39,197 nucleotides of DNA from a virus. Position numbers and translations under genes: made by a program. The stretch lies in the IMG/VR virus record IMGVR_UViG_3300028800_000038, positions 1 through 39,197 of that record. One strand, given 5' to 3'. A model generated the notes under the pieces. It made no database searches. It worked only from the letters and a program-made list of their open reading frames with translations, and had not been told where the DNA came from. Of this stretch, positions 24,102-33,067 are shown piece by piece. The first letter of the stretch is position 1; each line of letters starts with the position of its first letter.

Positions 24102-24435
24102 AGAATTATTACGTGAGATATTGCTGCGTGGATTTGATCATCTATCAGCGCTCACCAATGCATTAGCAAGAATACAGAAAGAAGCTAAAGATGACGAAGA
24201 ATCACTTAAGCAAAGCGTTGCACTATCTATGGTGTTTCGTGCGCTCAATGATGTGCTCCATCCTGGATATGCAACTGCACAGACGCTATTTCCGCAACAG
24301 GATATGACACCATTCCTGGATATGCTCAATAAAGCACATAAAGAAGCCGTCGATAAAAAGATATTCCCCGTATGCACTTGTTCGAGCTGTAAGGTGACTG
24401 ATGAATCTACTCCCCGAAACACAGATCAGGATTAA
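24091..24435 (+). CDS. small unknown protein before terL (114 aa)
   Basis: The start is at 24091 ('MNDKELLREILLRGFDHL') with AAGGAAG upstream. Helical; a short motif 'CTCSSCK' near the end may bind metal. It overlaps both neighbours (11 bp and 35 bp). It may be a second candidate for the small packaging subunit. Confidence 0.6.
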   Translation: MNDKELLREILLRGFDHLSALTNALARIQKEAKDDEESLKQSVALSMVFRALNDVLHPGYATAQTLFPQQDMTPFLDMLNKAHKEAVDKKIFPVCTCSSCKVTDESTPRNTDQD

Positions 24436-25771
24436 TCAATTTAAGACAAGAGACTACCAAAGAAGGCTTTCTAAAGCTTTTGAAGAAGGCAATATCAAGC
24501 GATTCCTGGTCATATGGCCACGACGTGCTGGAAAGGATATATGTTCTCTTGCGCTCCTCGTTCGTGCAGCCTTGAGGCGTGTAGGCACCTATATGTATAT
24601 ATTCCCAGAGTTCTCTTCTGGTAGGCGTATATTATGGGATGCTATTGATATTGATGGTAATCGGGTAATGCATAAATATATACCTGAGGAGATTGTAGAG
24701 TCTCGCAATGAGCAGCAGATGCGTATTCGTTTGATCAATGGATCTCAGATACTGGTTGTTGGTTCAGATAACTACGATTCTACCCTTGTAGGTACTAACG
24801 CTCACGGCATGATCTTCTCAGAATATGCCTTGCAAGATCCAAGAGCATGGCAGTTTGCTATTCCTATTCTTAATGCGTCTAATGGTTGGGCTATGTTCAT
24901 ATCAACGCCACGAGCAAAGAATCATCTCTGGGAGTTGTATCAAGTGGCATTGAATACGCCTGGATGGTTTTGTGAGAAGCTCACCATTGATGATACCTGT
25001 CATATTCCCATTGAAGAGATACGGCGTGAGATTGCAGAGGGTCAGATCTCAGAAGCAATGGCTATGCAGGAGTACTGGACATCGTTCGAGCTCGGAGCAT
25101 CAGGCGCATTCTACAGTAGAGACATAGATAATCTTCGTCGCAAGGGTCAGATTACGCATGTTCCATGGGAGCCTTATCATCCCGTTTATACCGCTTGGGA
25201 TCTTGGTTTTAATGATCCTACTACTATTGTATTCTTCCAGATTATTGGGCAGGTGATTCGAGTCATAGATTGCTATGAGAACACTAAGAAAGGTTTAGAT
25301 CACTACGCTAAGATTGTTAAGGAAAAGCCGTATGCCTATGGCAAGCATATAGCTCCGTTTGACATAGCGGTTCATGATCTTGGCACGGGTATATCTCGCT
25401 GGAAGACGATGCACGATCTGGGTATTTCCTTTATAAGATATGAGAAGAAGCAGCCAGGCATAGCTGATGGCATAGAAGCAGTGCGTCGCAATTTGCCTAA
25501 GATGTGGTTTGATGAGAAGGCATGCGAGCCGTTATTGAAAGCGCTTGAGAACTATCAGCAGGAGTATGATGCTAAGCGTAAAGTGTACAAAGAGAATCCC
25601 CTCCATGATTGGTCGTCTCATTGGGCAGACGCTGTACGGTATATGTGTGTAGCATTGCCGATGCTTTCTAATACGAATGATCCAAAAGCGTTAGAGCAAC
25701 GATATAATGAGGCTATGGGTTATCAGAGCAATATGCCAGCAGTTTTCAGAACGGACTTGCCGGACTATTAA
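24401..25771 (+). CDS. terL: large terminase subunit
   Basis: 456 aa. ATPase: Walker A 'WPRRAGKD' (39-46), Walker B 'GMIFSEYA' (136-143) with catalytic Glu 141, and a coupling motif 'FISTPR' (166-171). Nuclease: Asp 267 in 'TAWDLGFND', Asp 290 in 'VIDCYEN', Asp 410 in 'SHWADAVRY'. It packages DNA into the prohead through the portal and cuts it. All catalytic residues are present, so it looks functional. Confidence 0.95.
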   Translation: MNLLPETQIRINQFKTRDYQRRLSKAFEEGNIKRFLVIWPRRAGKDICSLALLVRAALRRVGTYMYIFPEFSSGRRILWDAIDIDGNRVMHKYIPEEIVESRNEQQMRIRLINGSQILVVGSDNYDSTLVGTNAHGMIFSEYALQDPRAWQFAIPILNASNGWAMFISTPRAKNHLWELYQVALNTPGWFCEKLTIDDTCHIPIEEIRREIAEGQISEAMAMQEYWTSFELGASGAFYSRDIDNLRRKGQITHVPWEPYHPVYTAWDLGFNDPTTIVFFQIIGQVIRVIDCYENTKKGLDHYAKIVKEKPYAYGKHIAPFDIAVHDLGTGISRWKTMHDLGISFIRYEKKQPGIADGIEAVRRNLPKMWFDEKACEPLLKALENYQQEYDAKRKVYKENPLHDWSSHWADAVRYMCVALPMLSNTNDPKALEQRYNEAMGYQSNMPAVFRTDLPDY

Positions 25772-25827
25772 AACGGGTTATTATTAGAGCACTTACATCT
25801 TCTTCGTCGTTGATGTTGGTTAGTTTG

Positions 25828-25851
25828 ACTGCCTCCAGCAATGGGGGCAGT
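25828..25851 (+). terminator. hairpin after terL
   Basis: Stem ACTGCCTCC / GGGGGCAGT (one T.G pair) with a 6-nt loop, followed by GTTGT. It lies 56 bp after the terL stop and 20 bp before the next gene. Partial termination is likely. Confidence 0.6.
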
Positions 25852-25870
25852 GTTGTAAAGGAATATTGTT

Positions 25871-26200
25871 ATGAGATCGGAAGACAAGCGAAATTTTGCT
25901 GATTCAATATTAGCTATTTATAAGTTTATTGATTCTAATCTTAAGTCTGATGGAAAAAGATTGGAAGTGAGATACAGGAATAGGAATTATGTATTTAGTC
26001 ACCCAGCTACTCTGGAAGAAAAAAAGTTAATGGATAAGCAAAGAAATCGTCTTGCTAAATTTTTTATTCGGGATGCATTTAATCAGATTCTAAAAAGAAT
26101 TCCTCATCCTTACGAAATGTGGTCCAACGAGGTATTATTTCATGCTTTCGATCGAATATCTTATTTCGAAAGTTCGAAGCATAAGGATAATCATGAATAA
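25871..26200 (+). CDS. unknown protein (109 aa), paralogue of the next gene
   Basis: 'DSILAIYKFIDSNLKSDGKR' aligns with 'SAIYSVYKLLDQELSQDWKS' in the next protein; in both a short beta stretch and then helices follow ('EKKLMDKQRNRLAKFFIRDA', 'RDMVIKQLLKDAL'). So the two are probably duplicated genes. AAAGGAAT precedes the ATG. Function unknown. Confidence 0.6.
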   Translation: MRSEDKRNFADSILAIYKFIDSNLKSDGKRLEVRYRNRNYVFSHPATLEEKKLMDKQRNRLAKFFIRDAFNQILKRIPHPYEMWSNEVLFHAFDRISYFESSKHKDNHE

Positions 26201-26633
26201 AGAATTTTCGATTGCGCATGAAGATATATCTTCCGCAATTTATAGTGTGTACAAATTGCTTGATCAAGAATTATCTCAAGATTGGAAATCATATACTATT
26301 ACTATTAATGATGTGACGCATGAGCTTAATTATGAATGCGATCCAGCAGTAAGAGATATGGTTATAAAGCAATTGCTGAAAGATGCGTTATGCGCTCATA
26401 TAGATAATATCGATCAAGATCATTATATAGCTCCCTTCGATATCATAAGCAGAATACTCAACGGTGCTCGTAAAGAGGATCATCAGTTTGAGATCATCAA
26501 AGAAGAGATAGTTCCTAATCTTGATGCTAATGGCAAACCTATTACTGCAAAGCCATTGAATGAAGAGAGCATCTATGTCCAATGGCAGGATCAAAGCAAG
26601 TTTAAGTTTGAGGAAGAGAATGCTAATCAGTGA
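26193..26633 (+). CDS. unknown protein (146 aa), paralogue of the previous gene
   Basis: The start at 26193 ('MNKEFSIAHEDISSAIYSVY') overlaps the upstream stop by 8 bp and has AAGGAT upstream. It carries an extra acidic C-terminal part ('KPLNEESIYVQWQDQSKFKF'). See the preceding entry for the shared core. Confidence 0.6.
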   Translation: MNKEFSIAHEDISSAIYSVYKLLDQELSQDWKSYTITINDVTHELNYECDPAVRDMVIKQLLKDALCAHIDNIDQDHYIAPFDIISRILNGARKEDHQFEIIKEEIVPNLDANGKPITAKPLNEESIYVQWQDQSKFKFEEENANQ

Positions 26634-26958
26634 TTACGAACTAGAGCTACATTTTAATTCCATAGCAGAAAAATATCCTGCCTTTTATTGGATTGAAGAT
26701 TTTGATACGCGTAATTGGGATGATGCTGATAAGTTGGTCATGCAGAATCTTATTAATAAATGGAATGATCGAATGTCTATGATGAAGTCTGCTCTTCCGG
26801 ATAAAGATATTGGAGTATCGCCTATTGTTTCTGATCCCTATCCTGTAACCAGAGAATTGCGTAAAAAAGAAAGATTGCAACATACTGCCGAGTGGCACAG
26901 AAGAAGAGCAGAGCATTACGATCTCATGGCAAAGTATTACGAGGATAGCAATGTTTGA
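26620..26958 (+). CDS. unknown protein (112 aa)
   Basis: The start at 26620 ('MLISDYELELHFNSIAEKYP') has GAGGAAGAG upstream. The N-terminal part is acidic and aromatic; the C-terminal part is basic and helical ('RELRKKERLQHTAEWHRRRA', 'EHYDLMAKYY'). Overlaps the previous gene by 14 bp. Not recognised. Confidence 0.6.
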   Translation: MLISDYELELHFNSIAEKYPAFYWIEDFDTRNWDDADKLVMQNLINKWNDRMSMMKSALPDKDIGVSPIVSDPYPVTRELRKKERLQHTAEWHRRRAEHYDLMAKYYEDSNV

Positions 26959-26987
26959 GTGGATATCATTTTAAGTCGGAGATAAAG

Positions 26988-27212
26988 ATGTGGATAAAGG
27001 TTAATAATATTTCCGATATGCCAATGGATGGTAAAGAATTCATTTCATTCTGGAAAGGAAGAGTATGTATAACTCAATATGATGAAGAAGAGAAATGCTT
27101 TTTTCTCTCATTCTCTCCGGCTGATTACGAAAAAAATATGAGAGTTCCTGATCATTTAGAGAGAAGATTCTATTATTGGATGCCACTTCCTTCTACGCCC
27201 GAGGGCTATTAA
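26988..27212 (+). CDS. DUF551-like small protein (74 aa)
   Basis: The start at 26988 ('MWIKVNNISDMPMDGKEFI') has GGAG nine bases upstream. The end 'FYYWMPLPSTPEGY' is close to the 'HWMPLPEPP' ending typical of DUF551 phage proteins. A more divergent relative is at 21113. Function unknown. Confidence 0.65.
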   Translation: MWIKVNNISDMPMDGKEFISFWKGRVCITQYDEEEKCFFLSFSPADYEKNMRVPDHLERRFYYWMPLPSTPEGY

Positions 27213-27394
27213 TGAATAGAAAATACATTTGTAGAAAATGCGATTGTGAAATGGATAATGAAAATATCATAGAAGTTTTTACATATAATAAGTGGCAGTT
27301 ATGTGTCGTATGTGAAAAGGATTTTTTCACATTGGTAGATAGTTTCTTTAATGATGAATCGCGTATAGATCATGGGGAGAATAGCAATGTTTGA
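27212..27394 (+). CDS. small zinc-ribbon protein (60 aa)
   Basis: C7-x2-C10 and C31-x2-C34 ('CRKCDCEM', 'CVVCEKDF') form a treble-clef or ribbon zinc site. The start shares one base with the previous stop (TAATG). The C-terminus overlaps the next gene by 8 bp. Possibly a small DNA- or protein-binding factor. Confidence 0.65.
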   Translation: MNRKYICRKCDCEMDNENIIEVFTYNKWQLCVVCEKDFFTLVDSFFNDESRIDHGENSNV

Positions 27395-27731
27395 GTGGAT
27401 AAAAGATCTATTCTCTTTCAAAGTTAAGCCGTTGATTAATCATACTACGCCATTTACTCCTACCGTCCAAGAGGATCCGCGTACTGTTCAATCCGTTAAG
27501 AATGTGCGTAAAGCCTTTGAGCAACAAGCATTTGAGATAGAAGTCAGAGCGCGTAAAGCGCATGCAGCTGAATGCGATGATACGTTTAGTTGCACAGCTG
27601 AGCCATGTTTTATCAGAGAGCCTGATAAGATCGTGAAAACTGAAACTGTTTCTGCTGAGTCTTATAATGAAAGACGCAAGAGGAATATGAAGCGAATTAA
27701 AGATATGAATAAGAAAAATAAATCTTCTTGA
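27387..27731 (+). CDS. unknown protein with amphipathic N-terminus (114 aa)
   Basis: The start at 27387 ('MFEWIKDLFSFKVKPLIN') is preceded by GGGGAG. A Cys pair 'CDDTFSCTAEPC' lies near residue 70. The C-terminus is strongly basic ('ERRKRNMKRIKDMNKKNKSS'). It is the last gene before the portal promoter. Not recognised. Confidence 0.6.
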   Translation: MFEWIKDLFSFKVKPLINHTTPFTPTVQEDPRTVQSVKNVRKAFEQQAFEIEVRARKAHAAECDDTFSCTAEPCFIREPDKIVKTETVSAESYNERRKRNMKRIKDMNKKNKSS

Positions 27732-27757
27732 TATAAGAGCAGCAGCATTCTACAATG
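27729..27757 (+). promoter_or_regulatory. promoter for portal and head genes
   Basis: -35 TTGATA (27729-27734, overlapping the previous stop), 17-bp spacer, -10 TACAAT (27752-27757). The first gene downstream is the portal at 27797 with AAAGGA as ribosome site. Confidence 0.7.
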
Positions 27758-27796
27758 GGTAAAAATTACTTTTATCTTAATAAAAGGATGTGGTAG

Positions 27797-30086
27797 ATGC
27801 TGTTTCCCCAACTTGGCCCGCAATATTACGATGAGAAAGATAAAGCTATTCTCTCGCGTATGGAGGCTTTTTATGCAGAAGCTATTACGATAAACCAATC
27901 GTTTTGGTCAGAGGCTAGACATATTGGCCTCTTTAAACTTTCTCTAATTGACTTGGAACCGCTAACGTAAAGTCGAGCGCGACAGGGCGGAAGGCAATGA
28001 AGCCACCGTGAACGACTGAGTGAGAAGGCCCAGAAATGGGATGCGACAGTCTGAGCACTATGGAGACATAGTGAGGGAGATCCGAAGAGGTTTCCCCGCC
28101 TAGCAATAGGTCATAAAAGTAACAGAAAAGGATACTGATACTCGATTCTTTAGCGGAGATCAAACGCTTTGGACGGATCTTTATGGTAATCTTCCTGCAA
28201 ATAGGCGGAGGCAGTTTAACTTCAATCGTATTCGCCGTGTAGTGAATATGATCTCTGGTCATCAGCGCCGTAATCGCAAGTCTACTATCGTTACTCCTGA
28301 AGAGAATGCTAACTCTGAAACAGCAGATCAATTTACTAAAGTCATGCTTTGGTGTAATAACCAAGCTAATGTTCTCGAGACAATCTCTGATGCATTCCAA
28401 GGAGCATTAGTAACCGGAATGAACTTCCTGCACGTCTGGGTAGATTATAGATCAGATCCTGTTTCAGGTAATATTAAAGTTGACCATGTCCCCTATAATG
28501 GCTTTATGGTTGATCCTTACTTTAAGAAAAAGGATATGAGCGATTGCAATTATGTTTGGCGCCGTTCATATGTAACCAAGCGAGAAGCGATATCTCTTCT
28601 TCCTGCGCATACTGATGAGATACTTGGATTAACTTCAAATGATACTGGCTCTGCTCGTGATAGCAAGTTTCAATTTCAAGTTGAATCTTACAATATGGGC
28701 TACAAGAACCTTTTAACGTATGATGAGTTCTATTATAGAGATTATCGCACGCAGAAGATGTTAGTTGATAGTCAAACTGGTGAAGTAATGGAATGGCGGT
28801 TTGATAATGACGAAGGTCTTCGACTATTCCTTCAACAATATCCAACCATTACATTGATAGAACAGGAAATCCCAACGGTTAAGCTTGCTATTGTTGTGCA
28901 GGGTAAGGTTATGTATCACGGGCCAAATCCCGTAGGCATTGATCAATATCCCTTTGTTCCAGTACTGGCTTATTATGAGCCCCAGATGCCCTATTTTCCG
29001 TTCCGCATACAGGGCGTTGTTCGTGGTTTAAGAGACTCTCAGTACTTATATAATCGTCGTCGTATCATTGAATTAGATATCTTAGAGTCTCAAATAAACT
29101 CTGGGTATATCTATAAAGAGAACGCGCTGGTTAATCCGAAGGATATATTCTTATCCGGTCAGGGTCGTGGGCTTGCGCTTAAAGATGAAGCTCAGATGAC
29201 TGACGTTCAGAAGATTCCATCTCCTGGTATAGATCCTTCAATGATTCAGCTTTCTGAATTGTTAGCGAAAGAAATTCAGGAGGTTGCGGGTGTTTCTGAT
29301 GAGTTACTTGGCTTTGATAATAAGGATACGTTGTCTGGTTATCATGCCATGCTTAAGCAATCTGCTTCTACTACTACGTTACAAATATTATTTGATCAGC
29401 TTGATGGAGCGCAAAAACAATTAGGTAAGATATTCTTGGATGTAATTCAGGCTAACTTCACGCCAGGAAAGATACAGAACATTCTTGGTGGTGAGCAACC
29501 GACTGAAGAATTCTATACTAAGGCTTTTGGTAATTATAATGCGGTTGTTGAAGAAGGTTTAAATACTGCTACTCAGCGACAAATGCAGTTTGGTCAGATG
29601 TTAATGTTGAAAGAAGCGGGCGTTCCTATTACTGCGCAAGATCTTATGGAAGCAGCGACTATTCAGAATAAGAAGAAGATTGTTGAAAATGCCAAGAGAC
29701 AAGAAGAGCAAGCAATGCAAGCTCAGCAAATGCAGATGCAAGCAGCTATGGAAGAGCAGCAAGCAAGAACTAACCTTGCACATGCAAGAGCAGATGCAGA
29801 TCGTGGCTTGGGCGTAGAACGTTTAAGCAGAGTGCAGGAGAATCAGGCACTTGCGCAAGAGCGTAGAGCTGAGGCTGAAAAAGATAACGAAATCGCTTTA
29901 CTCAATTTTGTTAAAGCGCTAAAAGAAATAGAGAGTGTTGATCTAGCTCACCTTGAAAAACTTATCACGCTTAGTAACGTGCTCAAATCAGAGCAGCGTG
30001 TTGAGAATGTTAAGGATGAAATAGAACAAACGCCACAACAACAGCCTGTTGAAAATAAAACCCCAGCGCAGAGTGTATCTGCGTAG
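27797..30086 (+). CDS. portal protein, split by a group I intron
   Basis: Exons 27797-27916 and 28131-30086 join in frame to 691 aa, close to P22-type portals. The junction reads 'NQSFWSEA' + 'DTDTRFFSGDQTLW' and restores the family's N-terminal pattern; 'RRRQFNFNRIRRVVNMISGH' follows. Unspliced, the first exon runs into a TAA in the intron. The C-terminal 170 residues are a long Gln/Glu/Arg-rich helix ('EEQAMQAQQMQMQAAMEEQQ'), as expected for a barrel or coiled coil inside the head. The portal is the DNA gate and terminase dock. Its start ('MLFPQLGPQYYDEKDKAILS') has AAAGGA upstream. Confidence 0.92.
27917..28130 (+). ncRNA. group I intron in portal (214 nt, no ORF)
   Basis: P1: the exon end AGAGGCT pairs with GGCCTCT at 27926-27932, U.G at the splice site, 9-nt loop. 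P6 is GGC-AATGAA-GCC. The P7 strands are GAACGACT (28010-28017) and AGTC (28048-28051), with P8 CCCA-GAAA-TGGG between. P9 is CACTATG-GAGA-CATAGTG (28056-28073). The 3' part GGTCATAAAAGTAACAG is shared with the two capsid introns. The last base is G at 28130. P10: GATA of exon 2 against TATT. Both exons then join in frame, which supports these borders. Confidence 0.93.
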
Positions 30087-30144
30087 TTTAGAGGGATAAC
30101 CTTGCAGCGCGAAAGCGGACTGTAGTTACTACGAAGGAGCCACT

Positions 30145-30390
30145 ATGGCAAGACATTATGGATCTAAAGGAATGGATCCTCGACGTCATCAAGAAATGAA
30201 AGACGCGGGGATGATCTCTGAAGATCATTCAGCTACTGCGAATCTTCCTCAACAAGTTAAGTATCATGATTGGCCACAAGCAAGTCATTATACTGACTAT
30301 GGTTTGGATGACACCATTAAAGGTATCGACAAACAAGAGAACGAAGATGAACGTGGCATGAAGCGTCATATGCAACGCGGGAAGTACTAA
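30145..30390 (+). CDS. small unknown head-cluster protein (81 aa)
   Basis: 'MARHYGSKGMDPRRHQEMKD' start, His- and Asp-rich middle, basic end ('ERGMKRHMQRGKY'). AAGGAGCC precedes the ATG. A small hydrophilic protein next to the portal, possibly a minor virion or assembly factor. Not recognised. Confidence 0.65.
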   Translation: MARHYGSKGMDPRRHQEMKDAGMISEDHSATANLPQQVKYHDWPQASHYTDYGLDDTIKGIDKQENEDERGMKRHMQRGKY

Positions 30391-30391
30391 T

Positions 30392-30541
30392 ATGCCAGCT
30401 GCGCCAAGACCTAACAAAAAAGCTACCGCTATAGCTTTCGATCTCCTTGGAGTTCCTGCTAATCTTCGCGAGAAGAAGACAGCGCTCCAAAAGAGAATAG
30501 ATCGGCGTCTGTTATATGATGATACTCAACGAGTTCGTTAA
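30392..30541 (+). CDS. small basic protein (49 aa)
   Basis: 'MPAAPRPNKKATAIAFDLLG' leads to a helix 'REKKTALQKRIDRRLLYDD'. It starts one base after the previous stop. Frame and coupling support a real gene; function unknown. Confidence 0.55.
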   Translation: MPAAPRPNKKATAIAFDLLGVPANLREKKTALQKRIDRRLLYDDTQRVR

Positions 30542-30549
30542 ACTGTGGG

Positions 30550-30582
30550 AGAGGGATACTGTGTATGGTCTGTATCCCTCTT
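30550..30582 (+). terminator. terminator between small head-cluster genes
   Basis: Ten-base stem AGAGGGATAC / GTATCCCTCT followed by TTCATTTATT. It lies 18 bp before the next ATG, so it may attenuate rather than end transcription. Confidence 0.65.
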
Positions 30583-30600
30583 TCATTTATTAGGAATACA

Positions 30601-30957
30601 ATGGCAGAAAATAAAAAAGTAATCTCGCATCTTAAGGGCGATATAAAAACCTTTAAGAAAGAAGCCAAAGAAGATCGTGAACTCATGAAGTCTCTTAAAC
30701 ATAAGAAGCATGAACATGAAGAATCTAAGAAATACGAGAAAAAAGAGCATAAGAAAAAGGATCCGAAGAAACATGGATCTAAGGAAAAAACTGAAGGCCG
30801 TTCTAAGATAAAGAAGGTAATGCACGAATTCAAAGAAGGAGAGTTGCATTCCGGATCAAAAAAGGGGCCTTTAGTCACTAATCCTAAGCAAGCTATAGCA
30901 ATTTCTATAAGTGAAGCGCGTAAATCAGGCGCTAAAATACCTAAGAAGAGCAAATAA
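30601..30957 (+). CDS. lysine-rich DUF6496-like protein (118 aa)
   Basis: The start at 30601 ('MAENKKVISHLKGDIKTFKK') is preceded by TTAGGA. The middle is extremely Lys/Glu/His-rich ('KKEHKKKDPKKHGSKEK'). The C-terminus 'FKEGELHSGSKKGPLVTNPK' and 'QAIAISISEARKSGAKIPKK' is the DUF6496 pattern common in phages. The role is unknown; a nucleic-acid-binding or internal head protein is plausible. Confidence 0.75.
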   Translation: MAENKKVISHLKGDIKTFKKEAKEDRELMKSLKHKKHEHEESKKYEKKEHKKKDPKKHGSKEKTEGRSKIKKVMHEFKEGELHSGSKKGPLVTNPKQAIAISISEARKSGAKIPKKSK

Positions 30958-30988
30958 TAAAGATTTCCCTAAGGACTCTTCTACTACT

Positions 30989-31029
30989 GGGAGGCAGAGC
31001 CAAAATTCTGTCTCCCGTCTTTGCTTTTT
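30989..31029 (+). terminator. intrinsic terminator
   Basis: Stem GGGAGGCAGA / TCTGTCTCCC (one G.T) with an 8-nt loop, followed by GTCTTTGCTTTTT. One of the clearest intrinsic terminators here; it separates the portal unit from the next genes. Confidence 0.85.
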
Positions 31030-31080
31030 AAGTAGAATTAAGTACTCTGAGCTCGAAAACACTCGATATAAGGGAGTATA

Positions 31081-31620
31081 ATGACCAAGAAACAAACTAT
31101 TGGCTCTGTATCATCAGAATTATCAAATAAAACCCCCGATTCACTCGATCCCATAGAGATTCAAAGAGCAACCGAACAGGAATATCTCGACAATCTCATT
31201 TGGTGCGTTAAACACGCTCAGAAGAAAGTTGATTGTTCTGGAATAGAAGGACATGATGCATGCAAGAATCGTCCTGCCATGGACGGGGATTTCTACATAG
31301 CGGCACTTTTAAAGAAAGAGAAGCTTCTACAAAATGTGTTACGTAATTATTTTATTCCTACTCTTGCTTGTCCGACTCCTCATTTTGATCAAACCGTGTT
31401 CCGGTATAATAAAGATAAAGAGGATGTCGAATTTATGTGGGTTGTTCCCGACCAAGAGACATGTGAGATCTTCCTCGAGAACAAAGAGAAGATAGTTCCC
31501 GCAGAGCGAGGGCTTTTGAAGTTTGTTTTAGAATATTATGATGGAACTCTCTTTAATATGGCTAAGAAATTAAACGGCGAATCCCACTTTGCAGGATCTG
31601 CATTGGAGAAATCATTATGA
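31081..31620 (+). CDS. unknown head-cluster protein (179 aa)
   Basis: GGGAG precedes the ATG. The N-terminal third is helical with cysteines ('LDNLIWCVKHAQKKVDC', 'GHDACKNRP'). The C-terminal two thirds form a mixed domain ('PHFDQTVFRYNKDKEDVEFM', 'AERGLLKFVLEYYDGTLFN'). I have seen similar conserved phage proteins without a function. Overlaps the next gene by 4 bp (ATGA). Confidence 0.65.
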   Translation: MTKKQTIGSVSSELSNKTPDSLDPIEIQRATEQEYLDNLIWCVKHAQKKVDCSGIEGHDACKNRPAMDGDFYIAALLKKEKLLQNVLRNYFIPTLACPTPHFDQTVFRYNKDKEDVEFMWVVPDQETCEIFLENKEKIVPAERGLLKFVLEYYDGTLFNMAKKLNGESHFAGSALEKSL

Positions 31621-31820
31621 TGTGTTATGGATGCAAGAAGGTTATTAAATCATATATAGAGTTATTTAATGATGATTCTAGAGAGTTTACGGATTACGGT
31701 TGCAGTAAATACTCTGAAACTAATAATAATAACCGGTATTGCATAGATATATTTGCTATGTATCTCATAAAAAAATTATATCAAAAGGATTATTTAGAAT
31801 TCGGGCAAAGAAGAGATTGA
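31617..31820 (+). CDS. small cysteine-rich protein (67 aa)
   Basis: Cys 3, 6, 29 and 42 ('CYGCKK', 'YGCSKYS', 'NRYCID') suggest one zinc site. ATGA overlap with the previous gene. A 15-codon frame (31822-31869) follows, which I do not call. Confidence 0.55.
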   Translation: MMCYGCKKVIKSYIELFNDDSREFTDYGCSKYSETNNNNRYCIDIFAMYLIKKLYQKDYLEFGQRRD

Positions 31821-31870
31821 TATGATATGGCGTACATACAAAGAAAAGCCTGATTGGAAAAAACAATAAA

Positions 31871-32128
31871 ATGAGCTATTTCTCTTGCGGTCATTTTTCT
31901 GAGGAAGAAATTCATAAATGGTTAGATAATTTCCTTCCTGGTTATACTATTGAAAGAAAAATAGAATCATTTTCTGGTCCCGCCTGGTGCAAACAATGTT
32001 GTGATAATAGGAATGCTCATTTTAGAAAGAATTGGAATGCAGAAGAAGAATTTAGAGGGATGAGTACTGAGTTAGCACGATATAAAACTCAATATTATAA
32101 TCTTAAAAAAAAGTTAAAAGGAAATTAG
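31871..32128 (+). CDS. small zinc-binding protein (85 aa)
   Basis: 'SCGH' at 5-8 and 'WCKQCCDNRNAH' at 39-50 supply Cys and His ligands. The C-terminus is a basic helix ('LARYKTQYYNLKKKLKGN'). It ends one base before the scaffold gene. Not recognised. Confidence 0.6.
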   Translation: MSYFSCGHFSEEEIHKWLDNFLPGYTIERKIESFSGPAWCKQCCDNRNAHFRKNWNAEEEFRGMSTELARYKTQYYNLKKKLKGN

Positions 32129-32129
32129 T

Positions 32130-33059
32130 ATGGCAATCGGCAAACAACTAAATAATAAAAGCTTTTACGCAAACTCACAAGGCGCATCAGGCGCACCTGA
32201 TATAGCTATGCCTCCGCTAGATCATACTCCTGCTATTGCTACTGCAGCGCCAGATCCATGGCAAGCGCAGCAAATGCAGCAGCAAGAATCCAATCCTTTT
32301 GGTGCAGTTCCTGAAGAGTTGCCTCAAGAAGTTCAGCAAGAGATGCAGCAAATGCAGCAGCAAGAAGAACCAGAAGCTCAAGAACAAGAGCAACCAGTTC
32401 AGCAAGAACATCGCAAGCCCTCTCCCAATGAATCGTTTAAGGCAGTGAAAGATGCAAAAGAGCGCGCTGAAAGAGAGCGTGATGCAATGCTTGCTCAAAT
32501 GCTTGAAATGCAACAGCGTATTCAATCAATGCAGCAGCCAAAGCAACAAGAAGAACCAGTAGAAGATTATGATATTGATATCGAGTCTGATGCATTAGCT
32601 GAAGGCAAGCATCTTAAAAAGCTGGTAGCAAAGCAAAAAGCAATGGAGAAGCAGCTTAAAGCATATCAAGCAATGTCTGAAGAAACAGCTGTTGAAGCAC
32701 GTATTCGTTCTCAGTATCCTGACTTTGAGAAAGTAGTATCTAAAGAGAACGTAGATATGCTGGTTGCTCAGTATCCAGACATAGCAAATACACTCAGAAA
32801 CACGCCAGATATGTATAACAAAGCAGCATCTACTTACACGATTATCAAGAACTTTGGCATCCATAAAGATACGCCTAAATATGAAGCTGATCGTGCCAAG
32901 GCCGTATCGAATGCTCAAAAGCCAAGACCTTTAGCTTCAGTGAATCCAACTCAAGGTGATAGCCCTCTTTCTAAGGCGAATGCATTTGCTAATGGCATGA
33001 CTGAAGATCTCAAGAAGCAACTAAGAGAAGAGATGTATGCTGCTAGAAAAGCTATGTAA
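32130..33059 (+). CDS. capsid scaffold protein
   Basis: 309 aa, with no Cys noted and very rich in Gln, Glu, Met and Ala. 'DPWQAQQMQQQESNPFG' and Gln/Glu runs fill residues 45-95. A long coiled coil covers about 97-190 ('NESFKAVKDAKERAERERDA', 'AQMLEMQQRIQSMQ', 'LKKLVAKQKAMEKQLKAYQA'). The C-terminal helix is basic ('LKKQLREEMYAARKAM'), as in P22-type scaffolds that bind coat protein. Only the M15 and HNH genes stand between it and the capsid gene. Confidence 0.85.
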   Translation: MAIGKQLNNKSFYANSQGASGAPDIAMPPLDHTPAIATAAPDPWQAQQMQQQESNPFGAVPEELPQEVQQEMQQMQQQEEPEAQEQEQPVQQEHRKPSPNESFKAVKDAKERAERERDAMLAQMLEMQQRIQSMQQPKQQEEPVEDYDIDIESDALAEGKHLKKLVAKQKAMEKQLKAYQAMSEETAVEARIRSQYPDFEKVVSKENVDMLVAQYPDIANTLRNTPDMYNKAASTYTIIKNFGIHKDTPKYEADRAKAVSNAQKPRPLASVNPTQGDSPLSKANAFANGMTEDLKKQLREEMYAARKAM

Positions 33060-33067
33060 GGATTAAT

